Shown one piece after another: positions 57,857 through 64,000 of a stretch of DNA of 64,000 bases (the first letter of the stretch is position 1; every line of letters begins with the position of its first letter). The notes beneath the pieces are model-generated. The model ran no database searches. It saw nothing but the letters and a program-made list of their open reading frames with translations, and was not told where the DNA came from. Position numbers and translations under genes: made by a program. The DNA comes from Microbacterium sp. Root166 (GTDB lineage: Bacteria > Actinomycetota > Actinomycetes > Actinomycetales > Microbacteriaceae): NCBI RefSeq assembly GCF_001427145.1, contig NZ_LMGL01000001.1, positions 543,540 to 607,539 of the forward strand, read 5' to 3'.

Positions 57857-58352
57857 GTCAACTCCTTCGTTGATCGCGGCCTTTCTAGAGGCCAGCGCGC
57901 GAGAGGTTGCAGTGCCTCCCGAGGCGGTTGGGTCCAACCAAGCAGACCCGGGCCGGGGGCGCGCGACGCCCTCCCGGTCAGCGGGACGCACACCGTACGC
58001 CGCGCGTCGAGGTATAGTGCCGGCACCGGAGCCCCAATCGCTGGAGCCGCACTTCCCGTGCGGAAACCGCGTCGCAGATCCCGCTCAACGGCGGCTGGGC
58101 ATCACCCCACGGATGCCTCCTATACGCCCATGACCAAGGTCGGGCCGCCCACGCAGACCATCCCGCGCCCGAATCCCGTCAGCGATGGTGGTTCGCGGTC
58201 TTGCTTGCCAGCACCCTGATAACAACGATATTCTCGGCAGCGGCGAAGCTGGCAGCCATCGCCCCGGAAGCCAGGAGTGGCAACTCCGGATCGTCGCGGC
58301 CGTGGCGGCTTTGACCTTCACCGTGCGTCGCGGCGACAACTCCCAGCGGCCG
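57857..58352. other. 496-bp stretch without an intact gene
   Basis: No complete gene is seen. On the plus strand one frame between about 58100 and 58310 encodes a hydrophobic segment (RWWFAVLLASTLITTIF, about 58180-58230) with no start codon or ribosome site, perhaps a remnant of a membrane protein. The first part is the upstream region of the SDR gene. This is next to the truncated transporter and integrase, so it is probably debris at the island edge. Confidence 0.4.
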
Positions 58353-59030
58353 TCAAGCGCGGTCCTGTCGCGGGATGACCACCCGCTCGATGACCACCAG
58401 TGCTGCGGCGGCGGCCGGGACTGCCACGAGTGCGCCGAGGATGCCGCCCAGGGCTGCGCCGGCAAGGGCCGACACGATGACCAGAACGCCGGGAACGGCG
58501 ACCGCGCGGGCCATGACGCGTGGCGTCAGGACGTACGCCTCGACTTGCAGGTAGACGAGCAGGATCCCAGCGGCGACCAGCGCCCCGACGGGGTTGACGG
58601 AGAGCGTGGCGAGGACGGCGATGGACGCTCCAATGAGAGGTCCCACGATGGGGATGAGCGCTCCGATGAATGCAATGACGGCGAGCAGAAGCGGTGCCGG
58701 ACTTCCCAGGAAGCTCATCAGCAGGAAGGTGAACGTCGCGTTGGCGAACGCCAGCACCGCCTGACCCGCGACGTACCTTCCGACGGAAAGCAGGATCTCC
58801 TCGACCGTGGCGACCACCTGTGCTCGGCGCGATCGGGCGATGAGGGCATACGCCTTCGTCTTGATGCGAGGCAGGGTGAGCGAGAAGTAGAGGGTGAGGA
58901 TGCCGACGGCGATGATGCCGGTCACGGCGTCGATGATGCCGGTGCCGATCCTGAGGATGCCGCCGGCGAGCGCGAGGACCTGATCGGGGTCAGCAACGAA
59001 GGCGAGGACGCCGTCCAGAAGGCCGTGCAT
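58353..59030 (-). pseudogene. 5'-truncated AI-2E family transporter
   Basis: About 225 residues matching the C-terminal two thirds of an AI-2E/PerM-type membrane protein (PF01594): ILTLYFSLTLPRIKTKAY, GRYVAGQAVLAFANATF, FIGALIPIVGPLIGASIAVL and YLQVEAYVLTPRVMARAV, with several membrane segments. Family members are usually 350-400 residues; the first membrane segments are missing. Family similarity stops near 59030 (MHGLLDG), immediately before the integrase remnant starts on the opposite strand. The gene was probably cut by the integration or a later deletion. Confidence 0.8.
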
Positions 59031-59059
59031 GTCGATGGTGCCGCCCCCACCAACTATCG

Positions 59060-59344
59060 GTGGGCGTTGTGCGGAAGTTTGGCCTCGGGTTCGATCGTCA
59101 CGCCTTGCGCCACTATGCCGCATCGACGTGGCTGCGGTTGGGGACGCCGGTGAATGAAGTCGCCGAGTATCTCGGCGACGACGCGCGCACAGTGTTGGCC
59201 GTGTACGCGCACATCCTCGGTGAGGATCAGCGTCGCGCTCATGCGCAACGACTCGCCCTCGCGGAGGGACACGGACCCACGGGGGACACCTGGGGGACAC
59301 CTAGAACAGAATCGGGCCGTAGATCCGGCCCTGCTCGCTTCTAG
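59060..59344 (+). pseudogene. C-terminal remnant of a tyrosine-type integrase
   Basis: About 94 residues that match the C-terminal catalytic region of a tyrosine recombinase: FDRHALRHYAASTWLRLGTP (H-x-x-R box), NEVAEYLGDDARTVL and the nucleophile Tyr in VYAHILGE. The N-terminal core-binding part and first catalytic Arg are missing. It ends 38 bp before the 3' end of the tRNA-Ser gene, the standard place for an integrase of a tRNA-targeted island. The GH of the second box is GD here. It is not expected to be active. Confidence 0.85.
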
Positions 59345-59384
59345 CGCCGCGCACAAATCCGTGGGCTAACCAGGCATTTTGTGG

Positions 59385-59473
59385 CGGAGACGGAGGGATT
59401 TGAACCCTCGGTCCCCGTGAGGGGACTCCACCTTAGCAGGGTGGTGCACTAGGCCGAACTATGCGACGTCTCC
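59385..59473 (-). tRNA. tRNA-Ser (GCT anticodon)
   Basis: Read on the minus strand, the 7-bp acceptor GGAGACG/CGTCTCC, a 5-bp anticodon stem CCACC/GGTGG around loop CTGCTAA (anticodon GCT), a long variable arm and the GGTTCAAATCC T-loop form a class II serine tRNA. The CCA end is encoded (59384-59382). It decodes AGC and AGU. Its 3' end faces the integrase remnant and is the probable attachment site of the adjacent catabolic region. Confidence 0.97.
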
Positions 59474-59603
59474 AGGCATCCGCCCGCAGAACGCGCGGAT
59501 GCACTCGGCAATCATACCCGGTGCGGCAGGACTGCACGCACGAGCTCTCAGCCAACACTCACGCCGCGATTCGCCCGCGGCGTAGACGATCCGAGGAGCC
59601 CTG

Positions 59604-60527
59604 TCAGGCGACGAATCGCGCGCCGACGAGCCGCTCGGACTCACTCCACAGCCGAGGGCCGTCGTCGACGCTGCTGAACGGCATCCAGAACTTCAGCAGG
59701 GCGGGCGGGCCGGCCGTCACCCGTTTCGGTCCGTAGAACTGGTCGCCGTGCGAGTCGGGACCGGTGGCGGCGAGGAGAGCCGGCTGCGCGGCGCTTTCGA
59801 CGCTGCCGGCCAGGCCGACCCGTGACAGCAGGCGGATCACACGACGTCCGCCCATCTCCCGCGGCCGCCCCAGGTCGGGCTGGGCAGCGAGGAGGTTGGT
59901 GGGAGAGACTCCCGGGTGGGCGAGATTGCTCGAGACACCCCAACCGCCTGCCTTGCTGCGCGCATCGAGCTCACGAGCGAACAGCGCCACCGCGATCTTG
60001 GACTGGACGTAAGCCCTCATCACGTCGTACGAGCTCTCCCAGTTCAGGTCTTGCCAGTTGATGGCGCCGCTGCGGGCGGCAATGCTCGTCTGGTGCGTCA
60101 CGCGGCCGCGCCCCGCCCGCAGAAGCGGCAGCAGCCCGGTGGTGAGCGCGAAGTGACCGAGGTGATTGGTGCCGAACTGCAGCTCGAACCCGTCCTTCGT
60201 CACCTGTCGCTCCGGCGGCTGCATCACGCCGGCGTTGTTGATCAGGAGGTCGATGGGACGCCCTTCGGCGTTGAGTTCCCTGACGAGTTCGGCCACCGAG
60301 TCGAGTGAGGACAGGTTGAGCGCGCGGGTCTGGATCTTTGCGCTCTCGATCTCCGTTCGGATGCGGTCGGCAGCGGCCTCACCTTTGGAGAGCGTGCGGA
60401 CCGGCATGACCACTTCAGCACCGGCCCGCGCGAGACGCGTGGCGATGACATGCCCGATTCCGTCGCTTGCTCCCGTCACGACGGCGAGCTTTCCGGTCAG
60501 GTTCGGGACCTCGGTAGTGCGTGGCAT
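59604..60527 (-). CDS. Short-chain dehydrogenase (retinol dehydrogenase-like SDR)
   Basis: A 307-residue [22 protein letters not shown], the [14 protein letters not shown] block, the [20 protein letters not shown] segment and the catalytic YVQSK, typical of WWOX/retinol dehydrogenase-like SDRs. AAGGAAG precedes ATG 60527. It lies on the chromosomal side of the tRNA and has an XRE regulator gene 126 nt upstream on the same strand, a common actinobacterial pairing. Substrate unknown; no link to the steroid genes is evident. Confidence 0.92.
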   Translation of the reverse strand: MPRTTEVPNLTGKLAVVTGASDGIGHVIATRLARAGAEVVMPVRTLSKGEAAADRIRTEIESAKIQTRALNLSSLDSVAELVRELNAEGRPIDLLINNAGVMQPPERQVTKDGFELQFGTNHLGHFALTTGLLPLLRAGRGRVTHQTSIAARSGAINWQDLNWESSYDVMRAYVQSKIAVALFARELDARSKAGGWGVSSNLAHPGVSPTNLLAAQPDLGRPREMGGRRVIRLLSRVGLAGSVESAAQPALLAATGPDSHGDQFYGPKRVTAGPPALLKFWMPFSSVDDGPRLWSESERLVGARFVA

Positions 60528-60653
60528 GAGAGCTTCCTTCGTTGCGCGGCGGCCGGTGATCGGCATGTAAGCCATGCTCGGTCGTCGCGGCGAAGCGATT
60601 CAGTGCCTACTCATCCACTGTTCGCCGGTCCACCCTTCGCGACCAGCGCGCAT

Positions 60654-61490
60654 TCATGACACGCGCTGTCCGCTGATGACAGCGAGCAGCTGGAGCTTCT
60701 CCTGACTCTCGCTCCCGGGGGCGGCGGTGTAGACGAGGAGACGATGTGACTGCTCAGGATCGAGCAGCGTCTGGCAGCTGAGTTCGAGCTCCCCCACTTC
60801 GGGATGGAGGAAGCGCTTCAGGTTCGGCGACGATACACCGACCTCATGTGTCTCCCACAGCGCCCGGAACTCCTCGCTCTGCTCGTTGAGCAGGTGCGCA
60901 AGCTGCGCCGCCCGGGAGTCGGCGCCGCGTATCCCGACGATCTCTCTCAGCCCCGAGACGTAGACCCTCGACAGGACGGCTCGCTCTTCCGGCGGGTACG
61001 CCTCACGGGCCGCCGGCTCGACGAACCACCGATAGCCGAGACTGCGAGAGGGACCGGTGTAGCGAGACACGTCGCCGAGGAGGGCAACGCCCAGCGCGCT
61101 CTGCCGGAGCGTCTCGCCGAGTTCGGTGACGATCTCGGCAGGAGTGTCTTGCAAGCGGTCCAGGATGCGCAGCATGCCCGGACTGACGTGATCGCTGGTG
61201 GCACCCCGGGCGGGCGGGTTGTGTCCCGCCAGCCGGAACACATGGTCGCGTTCGCTCAGCGACAGGTGGAGACCCTGGGCGATCGACGCCACCATCTGCT
61301 CAGACGGCTGCGGACCGGTCCCCCGTTCGAGACGCGCGTAGTAGTCGGTCGACATATGGCAGAGCGCCGCAACCTCCTCTCGCCGCAAGCCGTCGGTTCG
61401 CCGCCGATGACCGCGAGGCATCCCCACATCCTCAGGCTGCAACGACGCTCGCCTGGTGCGAAGAAACTCCCCCAAGCCCTGGCGATCCAT
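60654..61490 (-). CDS. XRE family regulator with MmyB-like ligand domain
   Basis: A 278-residue protein with an N-terminal XRE HTH (LRREEVAALCHMSTDYYARL, preceded by the RRRTDGLRREE block) and a C-terminal MmyB-like domain (ALLGDVSRYTGPSRSLGYRW, FRALWETHEVGV, HPEVGELELSCQTL). Such proteins in actinobacteria usually control a neighbouring SDR gene, here at 59604. ATG 61490 has AAGGGAG upstream; a GTG one codon earlier is less likely. Confidence 0.93.
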   Translation of the reverse strand: MDRQGLGEFLRTRRASLQPEDVGMPRGHRRRTDGLRREEVAALCHMSTDYYARLERGTGPQPSEQMVASIAQGLHLSLSERDHVFRLAGHNPPARGATSDHVSPGMLRILDRLQDTPAEIVTELGETLRQSALGVALLGDVSRYTGPSRSLGYRWFVEPAAREAYPPEERAVLSRVYVSGLREIVGIRGADSRAAQLAHLLNEQSEEFRALWETHEVGVSSPNLKRFLHPEVGELELSCQTLLDPEQSHRLLVYTAAPGSESQEKLQLLAVISGQRVS

Positions 61491-61635
61491 CACGTGTCTC
61501 CCTTCCCCGCGGAACGACGGCCAAAGGCCTTCCTCGTTCCTATCGCGGGCGCTCGTTCCTCGCCAGGACCTGACGATCCACCCCTCGCGCTCACATCAGC
61601 GAGGAGGGGACGAGCTGCACAGCAAAAGGAAGCCC

Positions 61636-62541
61636 TCAGGCCGGTTCCAGTTCCCGCTTCCAGGGCAGGTCGGCCCCGGCCCGCGAAACCGTGATCGCCG
61701 CGGCCCGAGCGGCCGCCTGCCCGAATTCCTCGAGCTCGTGGCGCCGCAGGTCGGCGCTTCCCCGCTCGAGGAGGGAGTGGATCAGCGACGCCATGAAGGT
61801 GTCGCCGGCGCCGATCGTGTCGACCGCATCGACCGCGGTCGCAGGAACCCTGACGCGCCCGGCGCCGCTCGCCATGATGGCGCCCGCTGCTCCGAGCGTC
61901 ATGACGACGAGGCGAGGGCCGAGTTGCAGGACCGCATCGACGGCGGCGTCGACGGAGAGACCCGGGTAGAGCCACGCCGCATCTTGATCGCTCAGCTTCA
62001 CGACCGTGGCCAGCCGCGCGATCGCCTCGAAGGTGGCGACGGTCGCCGCATGCTCTCCCACCAGGTCCGGCCGGATGTTCGGATCGAACGTGATCTCCGC
62101 GGCATCCGCTTGCGTGAGTGCACGGAGCACGGACGACGCTCCCGGCTCCATGAACGCGGCGATCGACCCGGTGTGGACGATCCGCGCGGCCGTCGTGGGC
62201 GGCTCGAAACGGTCCCAATGGACGTCGAAGGTGTACTCCGCGTGGCCGTCCGCGTCGATCGCGGCCGCAGCCACCGACGTGGCGGCCCCGACCAGCGACT
62301 CGGGCAGCACCTCGACACCGGACGCCCGCAGGTGCTCGATGATCGCGTTCCCGCGCGCGTCGTCCGCCACCTGCGTCAGGAGCGAGACCGCCACCCCGCG
62401 GCGCCCGAGGCCGAGCGCGACGTTGGCGGGACTGCCGCCCACATGCTCGATGGCCACGGTCCCGTCGTCGACGACGTCGATGAGCGCCTCGCCGATCACG
62501 AGCACATCGCGCACGGCGGGGCGCGCCCCGGCCGCGCTCAT
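61636..62541 (-). CDS. PfkB family carbohydrate kinase
   Basis: A 301-residue ribokinase-type kinase. VLVIGEALIDVV and VGGSPANVALGLGRRG form the sugar-binding start, and the anion-hole/catalytic segment is DTIGAGDTFMASL. It phosphorylates a sugar, probably fructose or a related compound, brought in by the ABC transporter encoded upstream. ATG 62541 overlaps the stop of the small monooxygenase-like gene. The C-terminal half has one insertion-free family length. Confidence 0.93.
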   Translation of the reverse strand: MSAAGARPAVRDVLVIGEALIDVVDDGTVAIEHVGGSPANVALGLGRRGVAVSLLTQVADDARGNAIIEHLRASGVEVLPESLVGAATSVAAAAIDADGHAEYTFDVHWDRFEPPTTAARIVHTGSIAAFMEPGASSVLRALTQADAAEITFDPNIRPDLVGEHAATVATFEAIARLATVVKLSDQDAAWLYPGLSVDAAVDAVLQLGPRLVVMTLGAAGAIMASGAGRVRVPATAVDAVDTIGAGDTFMASLIHSLLERGSADLRRHELEEFGQAAARAAAITVSRAGADLPWKRELEPA

Positions 62542-62858
62542 CGCGTGACCGGGGTCAGGAAGTGCAGATCGCTCCCCGCGCCCTCGATGTGCTGCACGAG
62601 CACCTCGTTGAACGCACGCCCCGGCTCGGCCCCGAGGTGGGCCTCGAACGCCGCGCGATCCCGGTAGATCTCGAACACCACGAACTCGGCCGGCGACTCC
62701 TCGCGGCGGTAGACGTCGAAGGTCACATTGCCGGGCTCGGCGCGCACGGTCTGGGCGTAGTCCGTGATGAGCCCCTCGACCACAGCGACCGAATCCGCCC
62801 GCGCCGTGAACTCGGCGTAGAGGACGACGGGTTCGGCATCCTGATCCGCGGCGGTCAT
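62538..62858 (-). CDS. Antibiotic biosynthesis monooxygenase (ABM) domain protein
   Basis: A 106-residue ferredoxin-like-fold ABM protein: VVLYAEFTARADSVAVVEGL, EPGNVTFDVYRREESPAEF and the FVVFEIYRDRAAFEAHLGAE helix are typical of the family, which includes quinol monooxygenases and LsrG-like isomerases. It is coupled by ATGA overlaps to the ABC ATPase gene and the PfkB kinase gene. In a sugar operon an LsrG-like or mutarotase-like role is possible; no function is proven. Confidence 0.88.
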   Translation of the reverse strand: MTAADQDAEPVVLYAEFTARADSVAVVEGLITDYAQTVRAEPGNVTFDVYRREESPAEFVVFEIYRDRAAFEAHLGAEPGRAFNEVLVQHIEGAGSDLHFLTPVTR

Positions 62859-63655
62859 GCCTGTGCCGCGCCGGTCATGATGGCGACCGCGTCCGTCATG
62901 GAGTGCGACTGCGGCGTGATGGTCGCTGCCCGCTTTCCGAGACGCTGGATGTGGATGCGGTCCGCGACCTGGAACACGTGCGGCATGTTGTGCGAGATGA
63001 GGATGACGGGAACTCCCTGCTCGCGCAGCCGCCCGATCAGCTCGAGCACCTGGTTCGACTCGCGCACACCGAGAGCCGCCGTGGGCTCGTCCAGCACGAC
63101 GACCTTCGAGCCGAAGGCCGCGGCACGCGCGACGGCGACGGCCTGGCGCTGACCGCCGGACAGGTTCTCGACCGCGACGCTGACGTCCTGCAGCGTCGAG
63201 ATGCCGAGCTTCTGCACCTGGTCGCGGGCCTCCTTGCGCATGCCGGAGATGTCCAGCGCGCGGAAGACCGACCCGGCGATGCCGGACTTGCGTCGTTCCC
63301 GCCCGAGGAAGAGGTTGGCGGCGACGTCCAGCGCGGGCGAGACGGCGAGGTTTTGGTAGACCGTCTCGATGCCCGCCGCGCGCGCATCCTGCGGGCGCTT
63401 GAAGTGGACTTCCTGACCGTCGAGCAGAATGGTGCCCTCGTCCGGGATGTAGGCGCCCGTGAGGCACTTCACCAGCGTGGACTTGCCTGCGCCGTTGTCG
63501 CCGATGATCGCGAGGACCTCTCCGGCGTGCAGCTGGAGGCTGACACCGTCGAGGCCGACGACGCGGCCGAACGTCTTGACCAGGCGCCGCGCTTCGAGCA
63601 CGGGCGTCTGCGGCGGCGTAGGCGCCGGGGTGACGGCGTCTTCGATGAGGCTCAC
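62855..63655 (-). CDS. Sugar ABC transporter ATP-binding protein (single-domain, FrcA-like)
   Basis: A 266-residue single ABC domain: Walker A GDNGAGKST, signature LSGGQRQ, Walker B VVVLDEPTAAL and the switch His in ISHNM. The DGQEVHFKRPQDARAAGIET block is typical of sugar (CUT2) importers. CUT2 ATPases are often double-domain; this is the single-domain FrcA-type form. GTG 63655 overlaps the permease stop. Confidence 0.95.
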   Translation of the reverse strand: MSLIEDAVTPAPTPPQTPVLEARRLVKTFGRVVGLDGVSLQLHAGEVLAIIGDNGAGKSTLVKCLTGAYIPDEGTILLDGQEVHFKRPQDARAAGIETVYQNLAVSPALDVAANLFLGRERRKSGIAGSVFRALDISGMRKEARDQVQKLGISTLQDVSVAVENLSGGQRQAVAVARAAAFGSKVVVLDEPTAALGVRESNQVLELIGRLREQGVPVILISHNMPHVFQVADRIHIQRLGKRAATITPQSHSMTDAVAIMTGAAQA

Positions 63656-64000
63656 TTGCGTACCTTTCTGATCCACTGATCCACCGCGACGGCGACGATG
63701 ACCAGGATGCCGATGGCCAGCGTCTGGTAGAGACCGTCGACGCCCGCGAGGAAGAGGCCGTTGCGGAACACGCCGACGATGATGGCGCCCAGCAGGGTGC
63801 CCCAGATCAATCCGCGCCCACCGAAGAGGGACGTGCCGCCGATGACGACGGCGGTGATGGAGTCGAGGTTGAGGTCGGCGCCGGCGTTGGGGCTGGCTGC
63901 TCCCGATCGCCCGATCTGGATCCACGCCGCAACCGCGAGCACCGCTCCGGCGGCGATGTAGACGCTCATGAGCACGCGCCCGGTCGAGATACCGGCGAGA
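63652..64000 (-). CDS. Sugar ABC transporter permease, RbsC type (partial, N-terminus beyond window)
   Basis: The C-terminal 115 residues of a CUT2 permease, open to the right edge. Membrane segments are seen, with GADLNLDSITAVVIGGTSLF, GRGLIWGTLLGAIIVGVFRN and a basic tail DQWIRKVRK. The conserved GADL and GGTSLFGG-type blocks are diagnostic of RbsC/FrcC proteins. It is coupled to the ATPase gene by a GTGA overlap. Confidence 0.93.
   Translation of the reverse strand, partial: LAGISTGRVLMSVYIAAGAVLAVAAWIQIGRSGAASPNAGADLNLDSITAVVIGGTSLFGGRGLIWGTLLGAIIVGVFRNGLFLAGVDGLYQTLAIGILVIVAVAVDQWIRKVRK

Noticed and set aside
58100..58310. A small membrane protein gene on the plus strand
   Set aside because: The hydrophobic frame has no start codon or ribosome site and no family match; kept only as possible debris.
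1..64000. CRISPR arrays, insertion sequences, rRNA genes or other tRNAs
   Set aside because: No regularly spaced repeats, transposase genes with terminal repeats, or rRNA sequences were seen; only one tRNA was recognised.

Overview
The window is high-GC DNA from an actinobacterium. Codon use, ATGA/GTGA start-stop overlaps and gene style suggest Micrococcales, perhaps a Microbacterium relative; the genus is inference. About 58 kb (1-59,030) is a catabolic accessory region. It ends next to a tRNA-Ser(GCT) gene (59,385-59,473), beside the C-terminal remnant of a tyrosine integrase and a 5'-truncated AI-2E family transporter. Beyond the tRNA lies ordinary chromosome: an SDR, an XRE regulator, and a sugar ABC transporter with a PfkB kinase.

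The core of the region is a steroid-nucleus degradation set recognisable from the sequences. It contains a 3-ketosteroid 9alpha-hydroxylase oxygenase and reductase (kshA, kshB), a ketosteroid isomerase with all three catalytic residues, and KstD-like flavin dehydrogenases (one intact at 30,229, one more divergent at 55,443, one frameshifted at 47,601). It also contains the ring-A meta-cleavage route hsaA-hsaC-hsaD and the final hydratase, acetaldehyde dehydrogenase and aldolase (hsaE, hsaG, hsaF). Around it are two cytochrome P450s, one 2Fe-2S ferredoxin, a ferredoxin reductase, SDRs and an SMP-30-like lactonase. The acyl-CoA chemistry is large: four family III CoA-transferases (two of them fused double proteins, one apparently permuted), six crotonases, one acyl-CoA dehydrogenase, an AMP-forming ligase and an ADP-forming acyl-CoA synthetase. 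panD-panB, for pantothenate and hence CoA supply, lies inside the region.

Layout: 1-1,375 solute-binding lipoprotein; 1,527-8,677 nitroreductase/CoA-transferase/crotonase operon (minus); 8,733-11,832 tandem-MarR regulator and an HtaA-like/LLM/crotonase operon (plus); 11,862-18,840 second binding protein, then metallo-hydrolase/acyl-CoA synthetase/acyl-CoA dehydrogenase/cyclase operon (minus); 18,921-21,096 small protein/P450/SnoaL (plus); 21,197-29,093 acyl-CoA ligase and CoA-transferase operons (minus); 29,135-36,884 bipartite crotonase, KstD/KSI/P450/SDR group and TetR; 36,830-44,113 hsa operon (minus); 44,466-47,088 ksh operon (plus); 47,101-50,793 ArsR regulator, frameshifted flavoprotein and third binding protein; 50,917-57,856 CoA-transferase, panDB, LacI, flavoprotein and SDR.

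Two repeated palindromes tie the operons together. TGATCAAAGATCA-like sites lie at six promoter positions (1,451; 9,671; 13,479; 18,888; 47,476; 52,902). GCAAC-NNTC-GTTGC sites lie at 32,581 and 36,148, with a weaker copy at 44,233 inside the spacer of a good hsaA promoter. No hsaB-type flavin reductase, thiolase or KstR-type regulator was recognised inside the window, and no ABC permease or ATPase accompanies the three binding proteins here.
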